From Desulfovibrio litoralis DSM 11393 (lineage in GTDB: Bacteria; Desulfobacterota; Desulfovibrionia; Desulfovibrionales; Desulfovibrionaceae), in assembly GCF_900143255.1 (NCBI RefSeq), contig NZ_FRDI01000002.1, positions 69,854-133,853 on the forward strand: 64,000 nt of DNA, in the 5' to 3' direction. A program made the position numbers and the translations under genes. Positions 33,450 through 43,609 of the stretch are shown here, in pieces. The first letter of the stretch is position 1. The number at the start of each line of letters is the position of its first letter. The notes beneath the pieces are model-generated. The model was not told the DNA's origin, ran no database searches, and was given only the letters and a program-made list of their open reading frames with translations.

Positions 33450-34496
33450 TCATTTCTCAAGGCTATTTCTCTTAGTATTTTCTATATATTTATTGTATAT
33501 ATTTGTTTTTAGCCTTTTAGGATCTAATAAGCACAAGGATAATACTTTACGCCATTGAGAAGCTTTTTTATAACGTTGCTCTAAATTGACAAGAGTATTT
33601 TGCTTAATTGTTTGTGCTATTTTAACTTTCTGTTCTTTCTTCCAATTTAAATATTTACGCATTAGTTGATGCCTAGCTTCTTTTATCACACTTTTTTGTT
33701 CATCATGTGCAGAATCATGATAAATATATATGGTTGGAAAATAAAAAGTAGCATCTTTACTATATTTTTGGTGGATTCTATAAGATAACTCTGTTCCCTC
33801 ATGTCCAAATAGTAATGGATCCATTCCGTCAAATTCTTTGTATATATTTGTTCTCCACGCTGAGTTTCCTTCAGTATTAATAACCGAAGGAATAGGAATG
33901 TCTCCAAGGTCATAACAAGGTTCTGCTATTTGAAACGCTGTTGTCGTCTTAGGTAATATTTTTCCTCTTATAGCAGATAGATTAGTATCTAATAATACAT
34001 CTAAAATCTTTTCAACAAAGTTTGGCGGAGCAATAGCATCATCATCTAAAAAGATACAAATAGGTGCTGTTGCAAAATGAACTCCAATATTACGCCCTTC
34101 TGATAGTATAAGGTTTATAGGCGTTTTAATATACAGTATGTCCATTTTTAATAAGATTGGCACTACAGAATCATTTTTGCCATTATCGACTACAATAATT
34201 TCAATATCTTTTTCATTTCCATCCATTACAGATTGTAAACAAGTAATTAAATCTTCTTGAGTATTATAAGCAACGACAATAACTGATGCTTTAGGATTTT
34301 TGTTTGTACGGTTGTCTACTGTCTTTAAATCATTGTATAATATACTATTTCTGTATATATTCATTAATTTATACGCCAAAATAAAATCTTTTTGTTGTAA
34401 TGCGTTTTGTGCTTGTAAAAAAATATTACACGCATATATATTTTGCATAGAAGTATTTTCAATATGTTGAAATATGCTTTGCTCTTCTTGATTCAT
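33450..34496 (-). CDS. GT2 family glycosyltransferase
   Basis: 348 aa. The GT2 domain starts at about residue 67: ASVIVVAYNTQEDLITCL, EIIVVDNGKND, SEGRNIGVHFA and CIFLDDDAIAPPNF, with the DDD metal motif. ~60 C-terminal residues (LEQRYKKASQWRKVLSLCLL) are the same module as at the end of the 29536-31788 protein. It should add a sugar to the surface polymer; donor and acceptor are unknown. Confidence 0.88.
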   Translation of the reverse strand: MNQEEQSIFQHIENTSMQNIYACNIFLQAQNALQQKDFILAYKLMNIYRNSILYNDLKTVDNRTNKNPKASVIVVAYNTQEDLITCLQSVMDGNEKDIEIIVVDNGKNDSVVPILLKMDILYIKTPINLILSEGRNIGVHFATAPICIFLDDDAIAPPNFVEKILDVLLDTNLSAIRGKILPKTTTAFQIAEPCYDLGDIPIPSVINTEGNSAWRTNIYKEFDGMDPLLFGHEGTELSYRIHQKYSKDATFYFPTIYIYHDSAHDEQKSVIKEARHQLMRKYLNWKKEQKVKIAQTIKQNTLVNLEQRYKKASQWRKVLSLCLLDPKRLKTNIYNKYIENTKRNSLEK

Positions 34497-34522
34497 CTTT
34501 TCACTCCTTTCGAAAAATATTT

Positions 34523-35680
34523 TTACCCAACTGTAGCATATAGAATAGTATCCAACATTGTTTCTGAATGATGTCCGATATAAAATTTATAGCCTAAATT
34601 CAATTTATCTATAAATAGTGGAATCTCAAAAATATGTGTTGGCTTATAATGTATTGAAATGGCTAGGTTTGGAAGATGATTTCTTAGGGTTTCTATACCA
34701 CTCTCTAAAACGATTAATTCATCGCCCAAAGCATCTATCTTAAGAAAATTTAACGAGTCAATCTTATATTCTTTCATAATTAAATCAATGCAAGCGAAGC
34801 TATTATTAACACAATCACTAGAAGAAAGACTGTGGTTGCAACATGTTGCTGGGTTTATAAATGTAACATTCTCTATACCACAAAATTTTTCTTTATTATT
34901 CAAATGAGCATTAATGGAAAAAATATGACCTTTATCACCAATAGTTTTACCAGCTTGTTTTATTATGCCAATATCATTACCCCCAACACACATCAAAGTA
35001 TCATCTTGATGCAAAACGACATTTGGGTGGCAATATGCAGAATATATATCTTTTATATAATAAATAGGATTACCAGTTGTTCTTGCTTTTATTATTTGAA
35101 CCAGGTTTTGCTTACTACTCTCATCTTTCAACAAATTATAGACTGATTGGAATTGTGATTTCCATGTTAAATAGTGATGCGGTAAAAATGTTTTATCTTT
35201 ACCAAGAGCGAGTATTTCTTCTGATGTATTAATTATAAAAGAATTTGCTTTATCATTTTCAATAATGCACTTTTGAACCGATTTATCTAAATTATAAAAA
35301 ACAAATTCTAAGTAACCAACATTGTATAAAGAAGTTATATTACCAACGGAAACAGATCGTTCACCGTTTTGATCACTAAAAGGAATAACATCAGGCAAGT
35401 TATCAGTAGCATCAACAACAATAACTTTTTCTAGACGGCATTGCGGGTATTTCTGCATTATCTGAGAGATATTATTCAACTCTTTTTTACTTAAAAAAAG
35501 TGCAATTTGAGTGTTATATTGCGGAATTTGAGCGAAGTTAAATAAAGAGGCAAAAATAAGGCGTTGTTCTAGCGTTAAAGTGTTTTTTAACTCTTTTAAT
35601 TTATCTTCAGTTTTAGTTATGCGACTACGTTTTATTAAGGCTAAATCAACCTTAGCTAAAATTTTGTTAAACCATTTCAT
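34523..35680 (-). CDS. FkbM-family methyltransferase
   Basis: 385 aa. The C-terminal part carries the FkbM pattern LNFLKIDALGDELIVLESG, LAISIHYKPTHIFEIPLFI and GYKFYIGHHSETMLDTILYA. The central VGGNDIGIIK strand may form the SAM-binding entry. It probably O-methylates a sugar of the glycan. The N-terminal 20 residues (MKWFNKILAKVDLALIKRSR) recur as an orphan fragment at 29438-29509. Upstream coiled-coil-like residues 22-50. Confidence 0.85.
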   Translation of the reverse strand: MKWFNKILAKVDLALIKRSRITKTEDKLKELKNTLTLEQRLIFASLFNFAQIPQYNTQIALFLSKKELNNISQIMQKYPQCRLEKVIVVDATDNLPDVIPFSDQNGERSVSVGNITSLYNVGYLEFVFYNLDKSVQKCIIENDKANSFIINTSEEILALGKDKTFLPHHYLTWKSQFQSVYNLLKDESSKQNLVQIIKARTTGNPIYYIKDIYSAYCHPNVVLHQDDTLMCVGGNDIGIIKQAGKTIGDKGHIFSINAHLNNKEKFCGIENVTFINPATCCNHSLSSSDCVNNSFACIDLIMKEYKIDSLNFLKIDALGDELIVLESGIETLRNHLPNLAISIHYKPTHIFEIPLFIDKLNLGYKFYIGHHSETMLDTILYATVG

Positions 35681-35705
35681 ATTAAATTTTTCCTGTTTTT
35701 CATTA

Positions 35706-38306
35706 TCATTTTTTATCTAACTCTAAAATCGATTGATAAACTCTTTCGCAGTTTTTTCCGTCACGAAACTGAAAAAGATCTTCCATTCGCTGTAAATAGT
35801 TAGGCATAGGCTGTGCGTTATTTTTTAATATCTGTTCAAGTTCTTTTAAAAGAGTATTTTCGTCTAAAACAACAGGTCCAAAACCATCTCGTTCATAATC
35901 AAAATAACCTTTTAATGTTAAATGTGCTGCACCTGAAAAAATAGTTTCTTGATCAAACTGATAATACAAGACAGCTTTCTTTAAAAATGCCATTTCAAAA
36001 GCGACAGAGGAATAATCAGTAATCATGATAGAAGCTTGTTTAAAAAGATTTTGAATAGAACTGTCTGAATGAGAAAGCACTTTAATGTAGTTTGGAATTG
36101 TAAAAAACGGAATATACATTTGCATATTCATATGTGGAAAAAATATAATATTCATCTTAAATTTTTCAGTCAGTGCTTTTAAATAATCTGAAATCAAAAA
36201 AGATTGCCATGCTTGTGCATATTGTGATTGCATAAAGGTCCCAAGAGGCCTTCTTTTGTTGGTTTTACCTATCACCTTTCCTACCAAACTTTGTCTCCAA
36301 GTAGGCATAATAAGAATGGTATTTTCGTGCTGTTGTATAAAGGGGACTAAAGCATCATGGCGTGGAAAACCTGTTAGGAAAGTATTACGTTTTGAATGCA
36401 TGTAAGGAGAACCGTCAGCTACGATTGAGTTATATTCATGATGCGTTGTGGTAACAAATAAGTCTATTTTTTGACTATTGAGCCAACGAGATATATTATC
36501 TTTAGTTACACCATGTTGTAAAAACACAAAGTGTTTATCTTTGACTAAACCTTTAAAATAATCTGTAACATAATGGTCCGCATGAGAAGAGATAATTTTA
36601 GAACAACCTAATAAAATTCGTTCATGGTGTTTGCTACCAAAATCAAGGAGGTTAAAGCCTTCTGCTTCTAATCGCTTCCAGTCAGAAGAGGTTTTGCGTA
36701 ATGCAAAAAATATTTCTTGGGCAGGATAGTTATTTTTTATGTAGCGATATAAATGTTCCGCACTATCATCAGCATGAATGTCTCTATCCATTAAAATCCA
36801 AGCATCTTTATACGGGGAATTGTTAGATAGGTTGCAATTTACAAAAGCACTTTCTATATCTGCCTTTTTAATATGACTAAGTTCTCTCCCCTCAACAATC
36901 AATTGAGTATCTAATTCATCCATATTACAGCTTAAAGTATACTTAGCTTCAGGTAGTTGTATCCAAACTTGTCGACGTATGCAAAAGGGTTTACCTGCAA
37001 AAGTAAGTTGTGTGTTTTTTGTAAACACAGGCTCTTGTTTTATTCCATTCACAAGTATGTCTTCTGTTTCGTCGCCTTTTCCCAAATATACAAGACAAAG
37101 CTGATTTTTCACTCTGTCATATTCATAAATATAGACTTTTTGACTACTTGGTTTAATATTTTTCAAACAGAGTAGAGTTCCTACTTTATGTTCCCAGTTA
37201 AACCCATTAATAGTGCTATCATAGTTTTCAATAATGTCTTGGTCTATATATTTGAAAATATTTTTTAAAATGGCTTGGTATTCTTCCGTTTCTTTTGGGT
37301 TTAGACAGAACGGAGGCGGGTTGTTTAAAAACTGTTTTATTTGCCATGATGAATTGTATAAGATTATTTGTTGCATAAAATATGGAATATTAGTTTTCTC
37401 TTTATAAATAGCTTCCAATAATTCTAGCTGGCTCTCTCGAGGTTCTGCTAAATATTTTTCTTTTTTAAGACTGCCCAAATCCACGTTAGAGTTTTTCGCT
37501 AATCGCTTTCTATAATAGTAACGAGGCAAACTTGCAAAAGCAATAACGCCTTCATCTAGCAGGTTAAGGTATCTTAAAATCAAGTTTGCATCATCAAACC
37601 CTGCCCATTTACGTTCGTCAAATAATATATTTTTTTTTATTAGGTCATTAACGGGAAAAAAAGCAGTAGCAACACTAAGTTGCATAAAATGATTTAACTT
37701 TTGAATTTTAAAAATACTTTCTTTTTCTTTAAACTTAAATTTTAGAGGGTGTTTGTTGAAAAAACGCTGATTGTGCTCGTAATACATAATAAGATTACAC
37801 GCCAACATTTTTATTTCTTTATCAGCTACTCCTTCTACATGATGTTTTTTTAAAAAATTATCCACATGAGAAAAATAAGTAACATCAACAAAGTCATCAG
37901 GGTCAATAAAAGTTACCCAAGGAGTCTTGACTCTCTTCAGTCCATAATTGCGAGCGGAGTTTAATCCTCCGTTCTCTTTATAAAGGTAAGTAATATTATC
38001 GGGATATAATTTTTGCCATTTTTTAATTATAGAGGCAGAGGAATCAGTAGAACCATCATCAACCAAAATAAGCCAGATATGTGATTTGAAGTCTAATGTT
38101 TGATCAACAATAGATTTAAAAAAATCATCTAAATATTTTTCCACATTATAGACACTAACTACAACACTATATTGATATTGACCATTTTTGTGTTTTTTTC
38201 GCCAAATACGATGCGTACGAGAATAATCTATGCAAACCCTTTTTATAAAAGGGATTGTTTGTCCGGTATAATATTTAGTTTTATCATAGATATGATCTAT
38301 TCGCAT
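35706..38306 (-). CDS. GT2 glycosyltransferase fused to CDP-glycerol glycerophosphotransferase
   Basis: 866 aa. The N-terminal GT2 domain (about 47-300) has YSVVVSVYNVEKYLDDFF, ILVDDGSTDSS, GGLNSARNYGL and FIDPDDFVD. The C-terminal TagF-like domain (about 520-860) has LQHGVTKDNIS, TGFPRHDAL, ILIMPTWRQSL, SIMITDYSSVAFEMAFLKK and GYFDYERDGFGP. Such fusions make teichoic-acid-like poly(glycerol- or ribitol-phosphate) chains, and in Gram-negatives capsule-like polymers. Shares the C-terminal architecture of its neighbour 38325-39959. Confidence 0.9.
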   Translation of the reverse strand: MRIDHIYDKTKYYTGQTIPFIKRVCIDYSRTHRIWRKKHKNGQYQYSVVVSVYNVEKYLDDFFKSIVDQTLDFKSHIWLILVDDGSTDSSASIIKKWQKLYPDNITYLYKENGGLNSARNYGLKRVKTPWVTFIDPDDFVDVTYFSHVDNFLKKHHVEGVADKEIKMLACNLIMYYEHNQRFFNKHPLKFKFKEKESIFKIQKLNHFMQLSVATAFFPVNDLIKKNILFDERKWAGFDDANLILRYLNLLDEGVIAFASLPRYYYRKRLAKNSNVDLGSLKKEKYLAEPRESQLELLEAIYKEKTNIPYFMQQIILYNSSWQIKQFLNNPPPFCLNPKETEEYQAILKNIFKYIDQDIIENYDSTINGFNWEHKVGTLLCLKNIKPSSQKVYIYEYDRVKNQLCLVYLGKGDETEDILVNGIKQEPVFTKNTQLTFAGKPFCIRRQVWIQLPEAKYTLSCNMDELDTQLIVEGRELSHIKKADIESAFVNCNLSNNSPYKDAWILMDRDIHADDSAEHLYRYIKNNYPAQEIFFALRKTSSDWKRLEAEGFNLLDFGSKHHERILLGCSKIISSHADHYVTDYFKGLVKDKHFVFLQHGVTKDNISRWLNSQKIDLFVTTTHHEYNSIVADGSPYMHSKRNTFLTGFPRHDALVPFIQQHENTILIMPTWRQSLVGKVIGKTNKRRPLGTFMQSQYAQAWQSFLISDYLKALTEKFKMNIIFFPHMNMQMYIPFFTIPNYIKVLSHSDSSIQNLFKQASIMITDYSSVAFEMAFLKKAVLYYQFDQETIFSGAAHLTLKGYFDYERDGFGPVVLDENTLLKELEQILKNNAQPMPNYLQRMEDLFQFRDGKNCERVYQSILELDKK

Positions 38307-38324
38307 GAAAAAATCTCAATCATG

Positions 38325-39959
38325 TTAGTTTTTATTATTTATTGGCTTAGAAAATTCTATAATGCTGTCATAAACTCTTTGGCAATTGTTTTGATCAAAA
38401 AAACAAAAAAATGATTCTATTCTTTTTTTATATTTTTCTTTTAGCTGACAATCGTTTTTTAAATATGATTCCAGCAGAGCATTTAATTCACTATACACTG
38501 TTGCTACTTCTCCAAACCCATCTTTTTTATAGTCAAAATAACCTTTTTTACAAGAATGATGTTCAAAAAACTCTTCTTGATCAAATTGAAAATAGATAAC
38601 TGGCTTTTTTAAAAGGGCAAAATCCATAGCGATAGAAGAATAATCAGTAATAAGTAACGAAGATCTTACTAAAATATCTTGAATGCTTTGCGTATCGTTT
38701 TGATTATCAAAAACCATATTAATTTGTGAACAATTAGTAAATTCAAAATCACTTAAATAGCTCTGAAAACATGGGTGAATTTTGAAATATATAGAATAGC
38801 CATATTCTGTCAATAAATTTAAGAACATTTTATCGGTTAATATATTGAACCAGTTTTTATAAAACAAACTATCTTTAAAAGATTGCTCAGTTGACTGAGC
38901 CGTAAACGTTATATTTTCATCAGTCAGGTATTGTCTCCAAGTAGGCATGATAAATATTATTTTTTCTTTAAGTATAGATTCTGTTTTTTTTAATAAAATA
39001 TCATGTCTTGGTAGACCTGTTAACACAACTTCTTTTTCGCTAAGGCAATAAGCGTATGATTCAGACTTGGCTAAAGATTCATGTTCTCTAACGGTTGACG
39101 TAACAAATAAATCAATATTTCTGCGAGCGATTTGTGGCATATAATCTTTAATAATACCATGTTGTAAAAAGCAAAACTGATGGTTAACAATATCAGCGTA
39201 AAGCATACGCCAACCGGTTTTGTTTAACGCACCAAAAGAATGAGAAGAAATAAGCCAATTACAATGCATAAAAGCAAAAGCGTATTCTAGGCTATATAAA
39301 TTAATTAGATTGAAATTATCTTTTTTTAAACGTTGCCAATCTTTTGAATTTTTATCTATGACAAAAAATATTTTTTGTGATGGAATATTCGCTCTAACCC
39401 AACGATATAAATGTTCAGCGTTGTCATCAGCTTTGTCCGGTCTGTCTGAAAAAATCCAAGTGTTTTCATATTTGTTTTTGATGAATGAGAGTTGGGCTAT
39501 AAAAGCAAACAATTTGTGAGTGATTTTTTTTCTTAAAGGAGCGTTAAATATCTTAGTTAAGTATTCGGTGTGAATAGTGTAATGTACGTTGTTATTACAT
39601 ATTATTTTTATTGATTTGTTGTTATTTTTAACACTTATTATACTGTTTTTTGTAAAAGCAATCCAAAAGATGTGTGCATAGCGTTTGATGTTGTGATCAA
39701 AGCTGTATAATGCAGTACGTTCAAAGTTAACAAAGATATTTTGCTGTTTATCATCAAAGAATTTTATATTGTGAGTTATCGTTTCAGAAAAAAAGATAAA
39801 GCCTAATAAATTACGTTTTAAATCTATATCAAAACAGTATATTATATTTGTTTTAGGTTCTGATGATTTAAGTGAAGCGTAATAATTAAGAAACACTGAT
39901 TTTAAATTATGTGGTAGGTTATTTAGTACATTTTCCATGTCTATGTGAGTTGTGTGCAT
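38325..39959 (-). CDS. CDP-glycerol glycerophosphotransferase (TagB/TagF-like)
   Basis: 544 aa. The C-terminal Glyphos_transf domain (about 170-535) has ADDNAEHLYRWVRANIP, SHSFGALNKTGWR, LQHGIIKDYMPQ, TGLPRHDILL, IIFIMPTWRQYL, SLLITDYSSIAMDFALLKK and GYFDYKKDGFGE. The N-terminal ~150 residues are divergent. It transfers polyol-phosphate units from a CDP-activated donor. First gene of the glycan cluster and 18 bp from the next. No CDP-glycerol synthase (TagD) is in view. Confidence 0.9.
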   Translation of the reverse strand: MHTTHIDMENVLNNLPHNLKSVFLNYYASLKSSEPKTNIIYCFDIDLKRNLLGFIFFSETITHNIKFFDDKQQNIFVNFERTALYSFDHNIKRYAHIFWIAFTKNSIISVKNNNKSIKIICNNNVHYTIHTEYLTKIFNAPLRKKITHKLFAFIAQLSFIKNKYENTWIFSDRPDKADDNAEHLYRWVRANIPSQKIFFVIDKNSKDWQRLKKDNFNLINLYSLEYAFAFMHCNWLISSHSFGALNKTGWRMLYADIVNHQFCFLQHGIIKDYMPQIARRNIDLFVTSTVREHESLAKSESYAYCLSEKEVVLTGLPRHDILLKKTESILKEKIIFIMPTWRQYLTDENITFTAQSTEQSFKDSLFYKNWFNILTDKMFLNLLTEYGYSIYFKIHPCFQSYLSDFEFTNCSQINMVFDNQNDTQSIQDILVRSSLLITDYSSIAMDFALLKKPVIYFQFDQEEFFEHHSCKKGYFDYKKDGFGEVATVYSELNALLESYLKNDCQLKEKYKKRIESFFCFFDQNNCQRVYDSIIEFSKPINNKN

Positions 39960-40052
39960 GCACCTATTCCTTATGGTGTAAAAGACACGTATCTTTTATC
40001 TTCCTACACATAAACAATAGTTGGTAAAAAGGCAATATTACTTAAATCGGGT

Positions 40053-40077
40053 GCTGTTCGCATTGGCTACGAACAGC
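40053..40077. repeat. Hairpin upstream of the glycan cluster
   Basis: Perfect 8-bp inverted repeat GCTGTTCG / CGAACAGC with a 9-nt loop, about 95 bp before the first glycan gene. No T-run on either strand, so it is a candidate operator or leader hairpin and not a terminator. Confidence 0.4.
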
Positions 40078-40167
40078 TTGTTAATCAATTAAGAGATATT
40101 TTTTGTTTTTATATTACTGGTGTTATTTGTGTGTTTTGGGGTTAAAATATAACTCTTTTATAAAGCA

Positions 40168-40203
40168 AAAGGCAATACCATCTTCAAACGGTACTGCCTT
40201 TTT
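40168..40203 (-). terminator. Terminator after the ABC-F gene
   Basis: Stem AAAGGCAATACC / GGTACTGCCTTT with one bulged mismatch and a 10-nt loop. On the minus strand it is followed by TTTTGCTTTAT. The other side carries seven T, so it may work both ways. Confidence 0.7.
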
Positions 40204-40252
40204 TTCTACAACTTCAAATGCACCCAGCTAATCCACCACTAAATATCAATCT

Positions 40253-42187
40253 CTATCCCTCAACTCCCAGTGCCTCTAATCTTTTCTCTAACGCCTCCCA
40301 TTTTTCGAGGATTTTGGTTTGTTCCGATTCGAGCTTTTCTAATTGTTTCGCAATGCTGGCAAATTCGTCGGGGTTTTGTGAAAAAAAGCTTGGGTCAGAG
40401 AGTTTTAGTTCAAGTGTTTTTTGGGTTTCTTCAAGGGCTGTTAAACGTTGAGGCAATTCGCTTAGTTCTTTTCTGAGCGTTTCAATCTCTCTTTGTTCTT
40501 TAAAACTCAACTTTTTGGGTTTTTGTGGTGCGGAATTTTCAGAAACGCTTGTTTTTGTTGCTTGAATATTGTTTTTTTCTATGGTTTCTTGCTGACTGCG
40601 TTGGCGTAACCAGTCGGTATATGCCCCGACATATTCATGCACCTGTCCGTCTCCTTCCAATGCCAAAACGCTTGTAACCAAATTATCCAAAAAACTTCTG
40701 TCGTGGCTGACCATAATGACTGTTCCAGAATAATCGGAGATTAGTTCTTCTAATAATTCAAGAGTTTCCATATCTAAATCATTGGTGGGTTCGTCGAGTA
40801 CCAAAAGGTTAGAAGGGCGAGTAAACAACTTGGCGAGCAATAAGCGGTTGCGTTCTCCACCGGATAGAACTTTGACCGGCAATCTTAACCGGTCGGGTGT
40901 GAAGAGAAAATCTTGTAAATATCCGGCAACATGACGAGTATTTCCCCCGATAGTAACAACGTCGTTTCCTTCGGCAACACTTTCCATTACCGACTCTTCA
41001 GGGTTTAAAGAGGCTCTTAGTTGGTCAAAGTAACTTATTTCAAGTTGAGTTCCTAGGCGTATTGAACCGCTTGTTGGTTTTAGTTCGCCTAAAAGAAGAC
41101 GCAGTAAAGTGCTTTTTCCTACGCCGTTTTGACCTATTAAGCCGATTTTGTCGCCTCGTTGAATTACGGTCGAAAAGTTTTGAAATAAAGGTGTTTGATT
41201 AGGATAAGCGAAACTTACCTCGTTTGCTTCAATTACCAGTTTCCCCGAGCGTTCTGCCTCTTGGGCAAAAAGATGGACATTACCTTGTTTTTCTCGTCTG
41301 ATCCTTCTTTCGGAACGCATTTTTTCCAAAGCTCTGACCCGTCCCATATTGCGGGTGCGTCTGGCTTTTACTCCTTGACGAATCCAAACTTCTTCTTGGG
41401 CGAGCTTTTTGTCAAAAAGAGCAAAGTGGCGTTCTTCTATTTCGAGGCGTTCTTCTCGTTTTTCGGTATACTGAGCAAATCCACACCCATAGCTATAAAG
41501 TTTGCCACGGTCTATTTCAACCATGCGTGTTGCCAAGCGTTGGGCAAACGCCCTGTCGTGGCTGATAAAAACAAGGGTTCGAGCTTTACGCAATAAAAAA
41601 TCTTCAAGCCAAGTAATGGTGCTAAGATCAAGATGGTTGGTTGGTTCGTCCAATAAAAGGTCATTAGAACACAATAAAGCCCCGGCGAGGGCAACACGGC
41701 GTTTTGTTCCCCCCGAAAGGCTTGAAAAATCGGCATCAGGGTTTAAGTCTAAGTGGTTGATAATACTTAAAACATCTCCGTAACGCTCCCAAGCATGTCC
41801 TTGTTCCAACAATTTTTGAGCAGTTTTAAACTCTTGAGGATTCAGTTCTTTTTCTTTGCCCGTTGAAAAAAGATGGGCTGCGTTTAAGGCTTGCCCTTCT
41901 TCGCCTAAAACGGAGCTTACTACTTTTAAGACAGAGCCTGTCCAAGCTTGCGGAACATCTTGGGGCATTTGACCGAGTATGGGGCAATCTCTTATTATAG
42001 TGCCGCTGTCTGCTTTAAGTTTTCCGCCAAGCAAGGCGAGTAGCGAAGACTTTCCCGCTCCGTTACGCCCCATAAGGCAGACTCGTTCACCCGGCTCAAC
42101 CGCAAAATCAACATTATCGAGTATTGTTTTACCACCGAGATTAAGGCTTATTCCATGTAAATTCAATAAGGACACTGAACTCTCCAC
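40253..42187 (-). CDS. ABC-F family ATPase (Uup-like)
   Basis: 644 aa, two ATP-binding cassettes and no membrane segment. Cassette 1 has GRNGAGKSS and LSGGTKRRVALAGALL; cassette 2 has GQNGVGKST and LSGGERNRLLLAKLF; Walker B is LLLDEPTNHLD and LVLDEPTNDLD. A charged linker joins them, and the C-terminal ~80 residues form a coiled coil (ETLRKELSELPQRLTALEET in part), as in Uup. ABC-F proteins act on ribosomes or branched nucleic acids; the C-terminal extension favours Uup-type over EttA. Confidence 0.92.
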   Translation of the reverse strand: MESSVSLLNLHGISLNLGGKTILDNVDFAVEPGERVCLMGRNGAGKSSLLALLGGKLKADSGTIIRDCPILGQMPQDVPQAWTGSVLKVVSSVLGEEGQALNAAHLFSTGKEKELNPQEFKTAQKLLEQGHAWERYGDVLSIINHLDLNPDADFSSLSGGTKRRVALAGALLCSNDLLLDEPTNHLDLSTITWLEDFLLRKARTLVFISHDRAFAQRLATRMVEIDRGKLYSYGCGFAQYTEKREERLEIEERHFALFDKKLAQEEVWIRQGVKARRTRNMGRVRALEKMRSERRIRREKQGNVHLFAQEAERSGKLVIEANEVSFAYPNQTPLFQNFSTVIQRGDKIGLIGQNGVGKSTLLRLLLGELKPTSGSIRLGTQLEISYFDQLRASLNPEESVMESVAEGNDVVTIGGNTRHVAGYLQDFLFTPDRLRLPVKVLSGGERNRLLLAKLFTRPSNLLVLDEPTNDLDMETLELLEELISDYSGTVIMVSHDRSFLDNLVTSVLALEGDGQVHEYVGAYTDWLRQRSQQETIEKNNIQATKTSVSENSAPQKPKKLSFKEQREIETLRKELSELPQRLTALEETQKTLELKLSDPSFFSQNPDEFASIAKQLEKLESEQTKILEKWEALEKRLEALGVEG

Positions 42188-42448
42188 TTACTCTTTTTAT
42201 TACATTTTCTTAAGTACGTTTTGGTTTAAATGATTTTTCTGGTTTAGTCATTGCTTTTGTAAGGTTATATTATAGTTTTTTATGCTTTTTATACAATTTA
42301 CAAGTAAAATCATTTTGTTAGTTTGTAAAATGATAATTGTAAAACGCAAGATAATTTTTTGTTCACCTTGCACTTTAATAGATTATATGCAATTATTTAG
42401 TTAGGCTTTTTATTTTTCATGTAACTTCTAAATAAGATGAGGTATGTT

Positions 42449-43507
42449 ATGAAAGGTTTCGCAATGATGTGTATTGGTAAAACGGCTTGGATTAACAAAG
42501 AGCGTCCTATTATTGGGCCCTTTGACGCACTTGTTGAACCACTGGCTTTAGCCCCTTGTACTTCTGATATTCATACAGTTTACAGTGGTGCTATTGGCGA
42601 AAGAACTAACATGATTTTAGGTCATGAAGCTGTTGGACGAGTTGTTGAAGTTGGATCTGAAGTAAGAGACTTTAAAAAAGGTGATAGAGTTGTTGTGCCT
42701 GCGATTACTCCAGAATGGCGTACGACTGCTATACAAGAGGGCGTTCCTGCTCAACATTCCGAAGGCATGCTCACTGGTTGGAAATTTTCAAATATTAAAG
42801 ATGGTGTTTTTGGGGAGTTCTTTCATGTAAATGATGCTGATATGAACCTCGCAATTTTACCAGAAAGTATAAGTTTAGAACAAGGTTTAATGATGTGCGA
42901 TATGATGACCACTGGTTTTCATGGTGTAGAAATGGCTAATGTACAGTTTGGTTCAACAGTTGCCGTTATTGGTATTGGTCCTGTTGGCTTAATGGCTGTA
43001 GCAGGAGCTGCTTTACGTGGTGCTGGGCGTATATTTGCTGTTGGTAGCAGACCTACTTGTGTAAAGATTGCCAAAGAATATGGGGCTACTGATATTGTTA
43101 ATTACAAACAAGGTTCTATCGTAACACAAATTCTTGAAGCAACTAAAAATCATGGCGTTGACCATGTGATTATTGCTGGTGGTGATAATTCTGTGTTGGG
43201 TGATGCTGTTACTATGTTAAAACCGGGTGGAGTTATTGGTAATATTAACTATTTTGGAGAAGGCGACTCTCTTCCTATCCCCCGTTTAGCTTGGGGTTGT
43301 GGTATGGCTCATAAGTATATCCATAGTGGGCTTTGTCCAGGTGGGCGTGTACGTATGGAACGCATGATTGCTTTAGTTAAATATGGTCGTGTTGATCCTG
43401 CTAAAATGGTTACTCATCGCCTTTCCGGTCTTGAGGGTGTTGAAAAAGGTTTAGAAATGATGCATTCAAAAGATGCTGATGTTATTAAGCCGATTACCAT
43501 TATTTAA
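42449..43507 (+). CDS. Zinc-dependent medium-chain alcohol dehydrogenase
   Basis: 352 aa with the start at 42449 (MKGFAMMCIGK). The ATG at 42437 lies inside the ribosome-binding site GATGAGG and is less likely. Zinc ligands typical of the Thermoanaerobacter/Clostridium secondary alcohol dehydrogenase group are seen: Cys in APCTSDIHT, GHEAVG (His), and Asp in CDMMTTGFHG. The Rossmann motif is GIGPVGLMAVAGA. The structural-zinc Cys cluster is absent, as in that group. It probably interconverts ketones or aldehydes and alcohols with NADP(H). Confidence 0.93.
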   Translation: MKGFAMMCIGKTAWINKERPIIGPFDALVEPLALAPCTSDIHTVYSGAIGERTNMILGHEAVGRVVEVGSEVRDFKKGDRVVVPAITPEWRTTAIQEGVPAQHSEGMLTGWKFSNIKDGVFGEFFHVNDADMNLAILPESISLEQGLMMCDMMTTGFHGVEMANVQFGSTVAVIGIGPVGLMAVAGAALRGAGRIFAVGSRPTCVKIAKEYGATDIVNYKQGSIVTQILEATKNHGVDHVIIAGGDNSVLGDAVTMLKPGGVIGNINYFGEGDSLPIPRLAWGCGMAHKYIHSGLCPGGRVRMERMIALVKYGRVDPAKMVTHRLSGLEGVEKGLEMMHSKDADVIKPITII

Positions 43508-43538
43508 TTTTTTGTTTATTTAATTTGATAAGTTGGTT

Positions 43539-43580
43539 ATAGGTATAAGTACACACTGTGCTTATACCTATATTTTTTTT
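43539..43580 (+). terminator. Terminator after the alcohol dehydrogenase
   Basis: Perfect 11-bp stem ATAGGTATAAG / CTTATACCTAT with an 11-nt loop, followed by ATTTTTTTT. Confidence 0.88.
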
Positions 43581-43609
43581 ATATTAAGCTTTAATTTCGG
43601 AGTCTGCCC

